Shown: positions 6,376-14,344, counted from the first letter of the stretch. The stretch: DNA of 14,344 nt from JBJXHC01 sp046160825 (GCA_046160825.1 JBJXHC010000122.1:1-14344); one strand, 5' to 3'. The notes: generated by a model not told the origin, from the sequence alone. Translations and numbers: made by a program.

Positions 6376-8486
6376 GCTGCGTACTCCTGTATGAAAGCCC
6401 CGTGAATCACTCCATTGATCTTGATGAAGGTGTAGATGTCCTTCTTGTTGCTGGTCGACTGCACCGGCGCAATATCAAACGGCCAGATGATTGTCGTTCC
6501 CCAGGCCAAGGTGTGTGTTGAAGGGTTCGTGATTGCCACGCTGATATTCTGGCCGTCAGAGAGATTGCTGATCGTCAGTGTAGTATTGCCGGAAAGGGAT
6601 TTGTAGAACGAGTGGCCAAGGGAAGCATTGATGTCCGTGCCAGTAACGTTGATGGATGCTGCCGAGAGAACTCGCCCTGCAGACTCCACATGCGGTGCAA
6701 CCACTTTCTCACGGAACGTGGCCGCCAGGTTATCAAGTCTCAGTGCAGATGTGAGCGTTGCACTCGCTTTACGCGTGAAGAAGTCAAGGAAGCTATCCGT
6801 TGTCGACCCTCCGCGCCCTGCAGTAATCCGACTCTCGGCGGCGTCCGCCAACATCTGAAGTGACACTCTCGTACCTGTGCTTGCGTTGCTCACGTTACTC
6901 AGCTTGCCTGCAACGACGTCGCCGTCTGTCGCAGGTGCATCAACGGTAGCATCGCCGGCTATTGTTAATGGTCCAGCGAGAGTACTTCGGTTCGTTGATG
7001 TCCCGACAAGTTTCTCGGAGATCGTGATCTGATTTGAGAGCAGCTTCAGCGCCGACACCAGCGTGGCACTCCCTTTCCGGATCAGAAAATCAATAAAGCT
7101 GTCAGTCGTGGCGCCACCGCGACCGGCCGTGATCCTGCTCTCGGCGGCATCCGCAAGCATCTGTATGGACACCCTTGTACCGGTGGAAACGTTCTTAACG
7201 TTCTGTAGCTTCTGAGCAACAACATCGCCATCGGTGGCCGCCGTGTTGACCTGCAACTCACCCTGTATGTGAACAGGCAACGTGGAGTCCGTGTGAAGCC
7301 GGGTCTTATTGGTGTTTGATCCGTTTCCCATTTCATACGAGCCGAGAGAACTCGAAGTGATCGTCACGCCTGAGATCTGGTCAAGTAGGAGGTTGGTGGA
7401 TGCACCCTTGTTGATATTGCGAAGACAAATGTTCTGTGATGTCGTGGCATTGGAAATCTTTATCAGGTCCGTAATCGTTGCCGAGGTGTGTCCGGTGATC
7501 GTGTCACAGATAAGGCCGTCAACTGCGATGCCGTCTCCGACCAATATGCCCGTCGTGTGTCTCTCCATGTGAACTCTACAGAGATGCCCACCGTTGTCCA
7601 TCCGGATAGCCACGCCAGCCTGCGTGCCACCGTTCATATTGATTGTCACGTCCTCAATCCCGCGGAAGGCTGCTACTTGTCTCACGGCAATTCCTTCCGC
7701 TCCGGAGGAACTCACAGACCCAATCACCTCACAGCCCCAGATGAAACAATTCTGTGCTGCATTCGGGTATGCAGCATCGCCATACTTGATTCCCGTTGCC
7801 ATATAGTTGTTGATCAGGCAGCGGAACACTCCGCTCATCTCCTGGATGTGTGTTGCAAGTACTCCGATGCTTCCGGTAACGCTGCTTGCGTCCACTGTCA
7901 GGTCCTGTATCCTACAGTTGAACACCGTCGTGGCGCCGCCGAGATAGACAACCGCCGTCCCCGTCGGGAAGTCCGGAAGAGCCTTTATCACCGTGGCATT
8001 CGCTTCCGGGTCGCCTCTCCCAACACCTTTGATTCTGCATTTATTGGGAACAATGATTTGCACGGCCGTGTAATAGGTCCCGGCACCGAGCATCAACACA
8101 ACACTCTTCGTGCAACCGTCGAACGGATTGGAGAGAAAGAACTGCACTTCCCTCAATCCACGCGCATCCACCACACCGCCTGTAGCCGGAAGCAATCGGA
8201 TCGCATTCTTGATCTTCTGGTCCGCCGTGTCGCCGCTCAGAGTGTGAGCAAACACCACACTCCCGTTCTCAAGCAGGGTGAGTCGTGACGAGTGAGACGC
8301 CAGCAGAGAGAGCAGGCTCTTCGGGTCCTTCAAGTCCTTCGATCCGACAAGCGTCATCAACTCATTGATGGCGATGAGGACGTCCTCCATGTCAGGCATC
8401 TGCCCATCAACGGCAAGAGTGTTCCTCTCGTCCCTTGTCAGGCTCGTCGGAAACTGAAACTCACTATCTGGAAACGGTATCTTCAT
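6372..8486 (-). CDS. Tailspike-like protein, pectate-lyase-type right-handed beta-helix, 704 aa
   Basis: The ATG at 8486 is clear, though its Shine-Dalgarno is weak and lies within an A-rich 7-bp array. Residues 1-75 are a helical, acidic attachment region (PDMEDVLIAINELMTLVG, then a short coiled-coil-like stretch). Residues about 85-390 show the Pectate_lyase_3 layout: GDTADQKIKNAIRLLPATGGVVDARG, IKGVGRG, then repeated short beta rungs with Asn/Thr/Gly turns and many Cys and aromatic residues. Residues 417-482 and 519-584 are a tandem duplication (54 of 66 identical). Residues about 610-704 form a C-terminal beta-sandwich tip (NTTLTISNLSDGQNISVAITN, then KKDIYTFIKINGVIHGAFIQ) seen in many phage receptor-binding proteins. 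It has no signal peptide, as expected for a virion part. It probably binds and depolymerises host surface polysaccharide; catalytic residues cannot be picked out with confidence. Confidence 0.85.
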   Translation of the reverse strand: MKIPFPDSEFQFPTSLTRDERNTLAVDGQMPDMEDVLIAINELMTLVGSKDLKDPKSLLSLLASHSSRLTLLENGSVVFAHTLSGDTADQKIKNAIRLLPATGGVVDARGLREVQFFLSNPFDGCTKSVVLMLGAGTYYTAVQIIVPNKCRIKGVGRGDPEANATVIKALPDFPTGTAVVYLGGATTVFNCRIQDLTVDASSVTGSIGVLATHIQEMSGVFRCLINNYMATGIKYGDAAYPNAAQNCFIWGCEVIGSVSSSGAEGIAVRQVAAFRGIEDVTINMNGGTQAGVAIRMDNGGHLCRVHMERHTTGILVGDGIAVDGLICDTITGHTSATITDLIKISNATTSQNICLRNINKGASTNLLLDQISGVTITSSSLGSYEMGNGSNTNKTRLHTDSTLPVHIQGELQVNTAATDGDVVAQKLQNVKNVSTGTRVSIQMLADAAESRITAGRGGATTDSFIDFLIRKGSATLVSALKLLSNQITISEKLVGTSTNRSTLAGPLTIAGDATVDAPATDGDVVAGKLSNVSNASTGTRVSLQMLADAAESRITAGRGGSTTDSFLDFFTRKASATLTSALRLDNLAATFREKVVAPHVESAGRVLSAASINVTGTDINASLGHSFYKSLSGNTTLTISNLSDGQNISVAITNPSTHTLAWGTTIIWPFDIAPVQSTSNKKDIYTFIKINGVIHGAFIQEYAA
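6735..6932 (-). repeat. Tailspike duplicated module, copy 2 (residues 519-584)
   Basis: It aligns without gaps to residues 417-482 of the same protein at a constant offset of 102 residues, with 54 of 66 identical. The core GTRVSxQMLADAAESRITAG is unchanged except for one Ile/Leu swap. DNA divergence is clearly greater than protein divergence, so this is an old duplication under constraint. Confidence 0.85.
7041..7238 (-). repeat. Tailspike duplicated module, copy 1 (residues 417-482)
   Basis: Partner of the copy at 6735-6932. It sits directly after the beta-helix and before a roughly 36-residue linker, so the two copies probably form consecutive neck domains of the trimeric spike. Confidence 0.85.
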
Positions 8487-8492
8487 CTTGTC

Positions 8493-8527
8493 AACTTTTA
8501 CCTTTTTACTTTTGCCTTTTTGCTTTG
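8493..8527 (-). repeat. Degenerate 7-bp tandem repeat (TACTTTT/GCCTTTT-like on plus strand), five units
   Basis: Units are at 8493-8499, 8500-8506, 8507-8513, 8514-8520 and 8521-8527, each ending in TTTT (the last in TTTG). The array fills almost all of the 47-bp gap between the tail-fibre stop (8534) and the tailspike start (8486). Because the gap is A-rich on the coding strand, it may also form the weak ribosome-binding region of the tailspike gene. Confidence 0.75.
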
Positions 8528-8533
8528 ATTTTT

Positions 8534-9220
8534 TTAGTCGTCCAACTCACCCCACAGCGTCACCTGGTAGTCTTCAACACTGCTGCCATTGATGGCCAGG
8601 TTCGTCACATTCGTTCCGTTAATCTTCACGTTGATCGCTCCGGTGGAAGTGTTCCTGTTCACCGTAACCTTATCGCTATTTGCTGCCACTCTCCCTGTGC
8701 TCGCAGCGCCGCTCGACACATAAGCATTCGTTGCATTCAGCACCGTCCCTGTCGAGTCCACGAGCACAATCTCCGTCACGCACAAAGCTCTCGGCATCCC
8801 AAGGCCCATCGTGCCGTTCATGATCACATCGCCCACTTGCAAGTATGTCGTCGCCGTCTTGATTGTCCCAACCGCCAGCAACACCTTTCGTCTCCCGGTC
8901 GCCATCTTCACCCTCGTCCAGCTTGCATCCGGAACGACCGGCGTCGTGCTGAATGTCTTCGTGCCGGCGATAGTCTCATTGCCCGTCAGTCCAACCTTGC
9001 CATCCACTTCAGTCTTGCGCGCAGGCTCATCATTCGCACTCGGTGCAGGCAACCCGTTAATCCGGTTACCCGCCATCACGATGTTGCCGCTCATTGTCCC
9101 GCCCGATTTCGGCAGCAACGTTGCAACCTCGGTATTCAGGTTGGCGAAGTTGGTGTTGATCGCATCCCGTGAATCCGGGTTCAACTTCATGCCACTAGTG
9201 ATCGTCGTTATTGTCGCCAT
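8534..9220 (-). CDS. Tail-fibre protein (228 aa)
   Basis: I choose ATG at 9220, with GGAG 9 nt upstream, over the in-frame TTG at 9241. The protein opens with MATITTITSGMKLNPDSRDAIN, followed by a short coiled-coil-like neck (NTNFANLNTEVATLLPKSGGTMSGN) and the phrase MAGNRINGLPAPSANDEPARKTEVD. This phrase is a recurrent phage tail-fibre signature in which trimeric rods are built from such 'GGTMSG..I' units. The second half (about 95-228) is a beta-rich domain with VLLAVGTIKTATTYLQVGDVI and a Thr/Asn-rich C-terminus ending in YQVTLWGELDD. No enzyme motif, signal peptide or TM segment is seen. It lies between the 171-aa tail protein and the tailspike, and probably forms a fibre or an adaptor that attaches the spike. 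Confident as a fibre-type protein; the partner is inferred from position. Confidence 0.8.
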   Translation of the reverse strand: MATITTITSGMKLNPDSRDAINTNFANLNTEVATLLPKSGGTMSGNIVMAGNRINGLPAPSANDEPARKTEVDGKVGLTGNETIAGTKTFSTTPVVPDASWTRVKMATGRRKVLLAVGTIKTATTYLQVGDVIMNGTMGLGMPRALCVTEIVLVDSTGTVLNATNAYVSSGAASTGRVAANSDKVTVNRNTSTGAINVKINGTNVTNLAINGSSVEDYQVTLWGELDD

Positions 9221-9241
9221 ATCTTTTTCTCCAAGCTCCAA

Positions 9242-9280
9242 CCCCCTCTCCTTTTTTAAGGGAGAGGTCGGGAGAGGGTT
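9242..9280 (-). repeat. G/C-tract inverted-repeat element in the gap before the tail-fibre gene
   Basis: CCTCTCC at 9245-9251 pairs with GGAGAGG at 9261-9267 (extendable to 10 pairs with one G-T wobble, loop TTT). A further copy, GGAGAGGG, follows at 9271-9278. It makes up most of the 60-bp gap, the largest inside the operon. Similar CCCTCTCC...GGAGAGGG blocks are common dispersed intergenic repeats in several environmental bacterial genomes. It could also be a weak attenuator on the minus strand, although no T-run follows the stem there. Confidence 0.55.
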
Positions 9281-9796
9281 TTATGTAAAGAAGTGCCACA
9301 CGTTTGCGTTGTGGTCCGTCCACACTTCGTTCCCACAATCCGCCCAGGTTCTTCCCGTCAGTCCCGCTTGCGGAAACGGTATCGCGTCCAGGAGATCGAT
9401 GCACTCGAACACGAGTTTCAATCCTGCATGCCATCCCGTGCTCACATCAGCACCCATTCTATACAGCACTCCCGGATCCACCAAACGTACTTTGAACTGC
9501 CGTCCCGGAAGGTCATTGTGCGGAGTCAACAGTATCTGCCTGATGCCGCCCTCCAGGAGATAACGCAACTGCAACAACACCGACCCATCAATGTGCGTTG
9601 AGTAGTCCAGGGTCCACCGTGGCTTGTACCCGTGGAAGTCGATGATTTCGGAATGGTCAAACGCCGGGTGTTTTGTTTCTACAGGATTCGGATCCTCGGT
9701 ATTCCTCTCTGGCAACGGCAATGTGATGTCCGTCTTCACACCACTCGCCGCAGTAATACCGAGAACCGGAGGCCCAACGCCATTCACAACACTCAT
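9281..9796 (-). CDS. Phage tail protein of unknown function (171 aa)
   Basis: The ATG at 9796 overlaps the stop of the 473-aa gene in an ATGA and follows a G-rich GGGGGTG tract, so I prefer it over the in-frame TTG at 9820. The protein starts MSVVNGVGPPVLGITAASGV and has an acidic linker with ERNTEDPNPVETKHPAF. A mixed alpha/beta domain follows (DFHGYKPRWTLDYSTHIDG, then LLEGGIRQILLTPHND), and it ends in a Trp/His-rich tail, TDHNANVWHFFT. No signal peptide or TM segment is present. Because it is coupled directly to the hub-like gene behind the tape measure, a tail-tip or baseplate role is likely. I do not recognise the family. Confidence 0.65.
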   Translation of the reverse strand: MSVVNGVGPPVLGITAASGVKTDITLPLPERNTEDPNPVETKHPAFDHSEIIDFHGYKPRWTLDYSTHIDGSVLLQLRYLLEGGIRQILLTPHNDLPGRQFKVRLVDPGVLYRMGADVSTGWHAGLKLVFECIDLLDAIPFPQAGLTGRTWADCGNEVWTDHNANVWHFFT

Positions 9797-11214
9797 AACA
9801 GCACCCCCGTGACGGAGCAAGTGTTCTTTGTGAGATCGATTTCGGTTGACACTGATTCGAGATTTTGCACCTGACCGGGCCGGACAAAAGATTCAGTTGC
9901 TCCGACAAGAAGATTCTCCGCCGACGAGACGCCGGAGACGCGGGCACTGATTCCATGGAATGTTCTGGTCAAGTACTCCTTCGCACCAACTCGTGATCGT
10001 CCGTATGCGTTTGCCAGCGCTGCATGCAGATAGAGATATTCAACTCCATTTAAGGGCCAGCCGTGGGCGTCTATACTTCCACACGTGAAGAGCGTGTTTG
10101 GTGGTGCGCCTGCCAGTGTAAGCTCTACATGGAGATACGAATAGAGATCATCCTTCGTCCCCGACTGAAACTGGTTCGGGTTCTCAACAGTCTTCAGTGG
10201 AAGCTCCAACGTTAGTCCGCGGCGGCTATCACTCAACGAGCCGTAGAGTGTTTCCCCTTTCGATGGTTGCCAATTCGGGTCGGGCAGGAGCGATTGTTTG
10301 CCATAGATATTCTTGACGAGCACGCCCGACAAGCTCGCCCTGGTTACTCTGCTCGTGAGCAATTGTCCGTCGACAATAAAAGTTTGATTGGGATTGCCAC
10401 GTTGTCGGAACCGCAGCACTGCGACGTCCGTTTGAACATCATACTTAACGCTTGCAAAAGAGAAGAATGACAACTGCAGATACTTCAGAAGCTCAAGGCA
10501 ACTCCCGAACCGATAGAAGCTCATCGGGCTGCGTTCGAGATCAGCGTCGAACATGCTCTGGAATGGTCCGGCTGGATAATAATTCCCCTTCGTTATGACG
10601 TAGAGGCTCGTGAATCCCGCTCCGCCGTATGCTGCGTACTCATTAAATTCCCACAGCACATCGTTGCTGGCAGAACCCAATCCCGCCAAAGATGCCAGAC
10701 CATTCAAGACGTTGGAGAGTGATACTGCTTTCCCCTGCACAACAAGGGTCCGGTTGAATGGATAGATTATTCCCCGGTCCACCACGCAACCATGCGATTG
10801 CAGCCAAGCATAAAGAGTGTCAATGGGAATGTATCGAAGCGCATCAATGCTTGATAGGCAGGAGAAACTAACGACGTGAGTTTTCTCGTTTTCAACAACG
10901 CTGTCAAAATCCACGACTCCATAAAACAACGCCTCTGTTCCCTCACCTCTATCGATGCAAATGCGAACTGACACGACGCCTGCTGTGGGGAGAACGAGAA
11001 TCGTGTCCCTGAATTTTCGGTCTTTGTCCAGGACAGTGATGGAGCAATTTCCCATTCGTAGTTCACCAACCTCCCCCTCGACATCCTCCCTCAGAGGCGT
11101 AACCGATAGCAAGCACTCGTCACTAAGTGACTCATAGTTGCCGGACGTCGGCGTCTCTATCATTATGGTGACACGCCCACTCGCTTTTATTTGATCTGGA
11201 AAGAAATACTTCAC
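9793..11214 (-). CDS. Probable tail hub / distal tail protein (473 aa)
   Basis: The GTG at 11214 overlaps the tape-measure stop in a GTGA; GAGGAG lies about 11 nt upstream. In siphoviruses the genes directly after the tape measure encode the distal tail and hub proteins that close the tail tube. The N-terminal third (1-115) is beta-rich with LLSVTPLREDVEGEVGELRMG, a SITVLDKDRKFRD turn and LFYGVVDFDSV. This is the rhythm of hub/Dit-like domains, where a measured field and a 'D-x-D/G' loop alternate. The middle part (about 120-330) is mixed with many aromatics. The C-terminus contains RTFHGISARV and a final STEIDLTKNTCSVTGVL strand pair. No protease or lysozyme motif is seen. The role is inferred from position and general fold impression rather than from a family signature. 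Confidence 0.6.
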   Translation of the reverse strand: MKYFFPDQIKASGRVTIMIETPTSGNYESLSDECLLSVTPLREDVEGEVGELRMGNCSITVLDKDRKFRDTILVLPTAGVVSVRICIDRGEGTEALFYGVVDFDSVVENEKTHVVSFSCLSSIDALRYIPIDTLYAWLQSHGCVVDRGIIYPFNRTLVVQGKAVSLSNVLNGLASLAGLGSASNDVLWEFNEYAAYGGAGFTSLYVITKGNYYPAGPFQSMFDADLERSPMSFYRFGSCLELLKYLQLSFFSFASVKYDVQTDVAVLRFRQRGNPNQTFIVDGQLLTSRVTRASLSGVLVKNIYGKQSLLPDPNWQPSKGETLYGSLSDSRRGLTLELPLKTVENPNQFQSGTKDDLYSYLHVELTLAGAPPNTLFTCGSIDAHGWPLNGVEYLYLHAALANAYGRSRVGAKEYLTRTFHGISARVSGVSSAENLLVGATESFVRPGQVQNLESVSTEIDLTKNTCSVTGVLL

Positions 11215-14200
11215 TGCTTTGGTCTCTCCTCAAAACGGATCACTTGTTTGAGCTTGGAGCCATCAACTTCGAGCTCGATCTTCTCCGGCAGGTTCAGCCG
11301 CATCTTGTCTGGCAGGCTGTCTGTTGATTCGCCGAGCCTTGTAAGCTTTTCATTCACGCGTCGAAGCTCATCAACAACAACACTCAGCTCTTCTCTTGAC
11401 ACGCCTGCTGTCGACTGCTGTATCATGTTGATCACTGTAGTTGGCAACTGTATTCCACCCGGTGCAGCACCGCCCTGAATGAACTCCAGTATTCTCTTCC
11501 ACTCAGCACTCTCCGGAACAAACCCGCCCTCCTGGTAACCCGGCATCAAGTCCATAATCCTCGCCGGCCTCGAGTTCAGTATCTCACCGAGAACACCGGT
11601 GTAGCCCCCCTGCTTGAATCCTTTCCGCACACTCTCAGCTCTCTCTTCGCTGCTTCCTGATACCACCACCTCACCCAACTTCTTCCCCTTCTGAAGTTGT
11701 CGTCGCAGTCCGAGTAGCTCATCTTTATTGTTCCGCACAATCGGTTCTTCAAAAACAATTTCTTCCTTGTGAACCACGCCCGCCGGCTCACTCGGATTTC
11801 CTGAGCCGGTAAATCCGCCCGAAGAGAAGAGGCCGAAAAACTTGCCTATAGTATTGATAGTAGTGATCACCGCAGCGATTGCTTGGATGATTTGCAGCGC
11901 TCTCTGCATCTCCTTCACGAACTGGGATCCGGCCGCCCCGAATAGATCGGCAAGCGTGGTGACGCTCCCAATAAGTTGCGCTGTTAAACCGAGCACCCTG
12001 GTGAGTTGACGAACCTCTTCCTGGTGTATCTCCTGGTTCTTGCGCTTTCTCAACGCAGCTAATACTAATTCAAGCTGTTCTTTGTCCGTGTAGAGCTTCC
12101 GGGCTTCCCGTTCGGCCTCGGCAAACTGTTCTTCAATCTGAAGGAGGTTCGCTTCATGCTCGGTCTCCGCCAGCAAGAGTGCAAGCTCAAAATGTTTCTG
12201 TTCCACATCAGTTCTTATCTCACCCGCCCTAAGCGCCTCCTGCCGATCTATCTCCCCAAGGTCCTTGATGTTGTTTTCCTTCAGTATCCGGATGTTCTCC
12301 TCTGCCTGTCGTCGCTGGTCATCCGTTGCAGTCGCAGAGTCCACGATCTTCTGTTCGATCTCCAACCCAACACGCAACCGCTCGGCACTCTCCGCTCTCT
12401 GCTTGTCAAACCGGTTTTGGATCCCCGCAATCACAATCGCATTCTTCCGCCCCTCGGCTTCCTCTTCTGCCTTGACTTGCTCTCCCACTGCTCCCGCAAT
12501 CTTCTGTTGAATCTCAAGCTTCTTCTCTGTAGCGGTAACAGTCCGCCCCAGCGCCTGCAGCTCTGTGATGTAAGTAGCGTTGCTGATCGCTCCGGCTTGT
12601 TTCTGCAGATCAAGTTCTTTCACCCTTTCATCCATGCGGGACGCGGCGCTTTGCTTCAACTTCAAATCAATTTCAATCCGTGTTTTCTCTTCGACGGCCA
12701 GTGCCCGTATCTGTAGCAGCTCCTGTTCGTATTGTTCACGGCTCACCTCGCCCAACTGCAATCTCTTCTCCAGTGCGCCAACATCAGAACCAACACCGGC
12801 GTCGGTACCGATACTTTCGAGTGCCTCCTTTTTTTGTTCGAGTGCTGCAATCTCCCGGTTAATGGCCCCGATCTCCTCCTTCGACGCGTCTCTTCTTTTT
12901 TCCTGAAGTGCTACGACTTGCGCTTCAATCTGTGCGAGTGTTTGCTTTATGTCACCCTTTGGTGTCAGCGTGAAGGTCGGGACGGGATCGAACTTTGTCG
13001 TCGCCTGCTTCAAAACCTCCAGGGTCTCTTTCATTCGCTCCAACGCATTCGTCTTCTTCTCAAACTCATCATCTGAAAACCCGAGTGCGTCCAGGATCTT
13101 GCTGCCGATGGCAGCGTCCGACCTGAAGCGACCGAGCGCATCCAGTTCCTTCTGAATCTGCTCGATCTCTTTCTCCGTGTCTCTTATGTGCAGCTCCACA
13201 ATAACCGGCGAGAGCGTGTCAACGAATTGCCTGAATGCCTCCAGCTCTTCCTTCGCTGCCTTCACATCCCGTCCCGCGTCACCCGCACCTTTAGAGACAC
13301 CTTGGAACATCCCGAACAAACCAACACCGCCGGTTGCGAGAGAGCCAAGCAGTAACGGTAATCCACCGAGAGAGGTGTTCAAGGCAATCATTGAAACTGT
13401 CAGCCCGGCCACGAAGATCGTAGCCGATTGAAGCGGGGCTGGGAGCTTCGTCACAATAGTGAGCAGGTCTCCCAGTGGAGTGAGAACCGGAGTAAGGGCG
13501 TTGCTCAAAAGTATTCCAAGCGCCTCTCGAACGTCCTCTAACTTGTCATTAAAGACACCTTGAGCCCGGATGTTCGCGTCGGTGTTTTCCGCAAATCCGC
13601 CGTACGTCCTTGACAGCTCTGCCACAATTGCGTTGGCATCCCCACTCTTCACAATGCTTTCGTCGAGCATCACGCCCATTCTGGTGAGTGCTCCCTCTTC
13701 TCCGTTCACAGCGCGAGTCAGTGCATTGGTAATGTTCGTCAGGTCGGCGGTCGTATCACCTTGGCTCTTCTTGAACGCAACGAGATCCACAATCAACGGG
13801 ATCAGTCGCTTCACGGCTTCTTCGTCTTTGAACGTCGCAGCAAGGTTCGCTTCAGCAGTCACGATGGAATCTTTATCCACACCGGTCTTGTCGCGGAGGG
13901 CTGCCGCGTACTCCATCAATCGTTGTGTTGCACCCGGTGCCGCAGCTTCCATCTCCCGCGTGGCAAAGGCAAGTTTATTCTCTGAGATCGTTGCTTCGTT
14001 CGCGTCACGGATTAACGAACCTATGGAAGAACGGAGGAGGTTATAGAAGGAGAGTCCGCCTTGGATGGTGAAAAATGTCTTCTGCATTGCGCCGGTGAAA
14101 GTACCCACGCCAACAGCAGCTCTTTTCTTTGCGGCATCCAGCGCGTCCGTTTGAACCACGTCTTGCTTCTCGGTGGCAAGCAAATCCTGCAGGCGTTTCT

Positions 14201-14344
14201 GATTCAGGTCGAGCGTAGCATCCAGCGCAGAGAAGTCCGGAGCCGGCGCTTTCATTTCCAACAGGTCCTTCGCCTGTTTGGAGAACAAGGAGATCAGCGT
14301 CAAGCCATTCTTCAGCCCATCAGCCAACGCCTTGTTGTCTGTGA
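11211..14344 (-). CDS. Tail tape measure protein, 5' end outside window
   Basis: The frame stays open to the window edge (codons reading T-D-N-K-A-L precede the TTG at 14327), so the gene is cut and that TTG is probably not the start; more than 1040 residues are present. Residue positions here count from that TTG. Residues about 75-290 are the helical N-terminal tape-measure domain (FTIQGGLSFYNLLRSSIGSL and a long amphipathic block with TRAVNGEEGALTRMGV). A hydrophobic stretch at about 297-343 (IFVAGLTVSMIALNTSLGGL, GSLATGGVGLFG) is typical of the part inserted into the host membrane. About 355-770 is a Glu/Lys/Arg-rich coiled coil. A second hydrophobic block lies at about 773-830. Glycine motifs GGFTGSG, GGYTGVL and EGGFVPES with AGVVHKEE, characteristic of tape-measure C-termini, follow. 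It sets tail length and is ejected with the DNA. Its length implies a long-tailed siphovirus or myovirus. Confidence 0.92.
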   Translation of the reverse strand, partial: TDNKALADGLKNGLTLISLFSKQAKDLLEMKAPAPDFSALDATLDLNQKRLQDLLATEKQDVVQTDALDAAKKRAAVGVGTFTGAMQKTFFTIQGGLSFYNLLRSSIGSLIRDANEATISENKLAFATREMEAAAPGATQRLMEYAAALRDKTGVDKDSIVTAEANLAATFKDEEAVKRLIPLIVDLVAFKKSQGDTTADLTNITNALTRAVNGEEGALTRMGVMLDESIVKSGDANAIVAELSRTYGGFAENTDANIRAQGVFNDKLEDVREALGILLSNALTPVLTPLGDLLTIVTKLPAPLQSATIFVAGLTVSMIALNTSLGGLPLLLGSLATGGVGLFGMFQGVSKGAGDAGRDVKAAKEELEAFRQFVDTLSPVIVELHIRDTEKEIEQIQKELDALGRFRSDAAIGSKILDALGFSDDEFEKKTNALERMKETLEVLKQATTKFDPVPTFTLTPKGDIKQTLAQIEAQVVALQEKRRDASKEEIGAINREIAALEQKKEALESIGTDAGVGSDVGALEKRLQLGEVSREQYEQELLQIRALAVEEKTRIEIDLKLKQSAASRMDERVKELDLQKQAGAISNATYITELQALGRTVTATEKKLEIQQKIAGAVGEQVKAEEEAEGRKNAIVIAGIQNRFDKQRAESAERLRVGLEIEQKIVDSATATDDQRRQAEENIRILKENNIKDLGEIDRQEALRAGEIRTDVEQKHFELALLLAETEHEANLLQIEEQFAEAEREARKLYTDKEQLELVLAALRKRKNQEIHQEEVRQLTRVLGLTAQLIGSVTTLADLFGAAGSQFVKEMQRALQIIQAIAAVITTINTIGKFFGLFSSGGFTGSGNPSEPAGVVHKEEIVFEEPIVRNNKDELLGLRRQLQKGKKLGEVVVSGSSEERAESVRKGFKQGGYTGVLGEILNSRPARIMDLMPGYQEGGFVPESAEWKRILEFIQGGAAPGGIQLPTTVINMIQQSTAGVSREELSVVVDELRRVNEKLTRLGESTDSLPDKMRLNLPEKIELEVDGSKLKQVIRFEERPKQ

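Noticed and set aside
7488..8288. 266-aa plus-strand ORF
   Set aside because: Antisense shadow of the tailspike; it lacks a plausible start context and known motifs.
5187..8527. CRISPR-like array from the short repeats
   Set aside because: Units are 7 bp, contiguous, degenerate and without spacers, so they are tandem repeats and not CRISPR.
9242..9280. Firm intrinsic terminator
   Set aside because: The hairpin lacks a following T-run on the operon strand, and the genes on either side clearly belong to one late transcription unit.

Overview
The window is most of a siphovirus-type tail operon, read entirely on the minus strand from about 14344 down to about 930. At the far left it is joined to a short block of unrelated, more GC-rich chromosomal-looking DNA carrying the end of a plus-strand polysaccharide deacetylase gene. 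Sampled by hand, 61-120 has 37 G/C of 60 and 1801-1860 has 32 of 60. No lineage marker gene is present. The tail region is probably a (pro)phage of a Bacteroidota/Ignavibacteriota-like host: both predicted signal peptides end directly before Gln (the Bacteroidetes 'Q-rule'), and degenerate short tandem 'word' repeats lie between genes. The left block looks proteobacterial by protein resemblance only.

Layout in transcription order (right to left): tape measure protein (5' end outside the window), a 473-aa tail hub/distal-tail candidate, a 171-aa tail protein, a 228-aa tail-fibre protein, and a 704-aa beta-helix tailspike with a tandemly duplicated module. Then comes a compact cassette: a signal-peptide-bearing polysaccharide lyase (PF14099-like), a small two-TM holin-like protein and a signal-peptide-bearing alginate-lyase-like enzyme. 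Four phage-type structural genes follow: a 155-aa protein, a 579-aa LamG protein with a long 18-residue repeat tail, a 164-aa protein, and a last ORF whose C-terminal part is encoded by the foreign left block. Genes overlap by 4 bp or are separated by 2-60 bp, so this looks like one translationally coupled transcription unit. No promoter, endolysin, integrase or lysis/lysogeny regulator is visible.

The most notable content is the carbohydrate-active module inside the tail operon. One probable virion-bound tailspike depolymerase, two predicted Sec-secreted lyases from different folds and a lectin-like LamG protein are encoded together. Every 5' junction of the lyase cassette carries its own degenerate 7-bp tandem repeat (8493-8527, 6316-6343, 5442-5476, 5187-5214), each with a different consensus. 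Two of these arrays are translated into the signal peptides themselves. This suggests that the lyases arrived as 'morons' together with intergenic repeat DNA and are now fused into the late operon.
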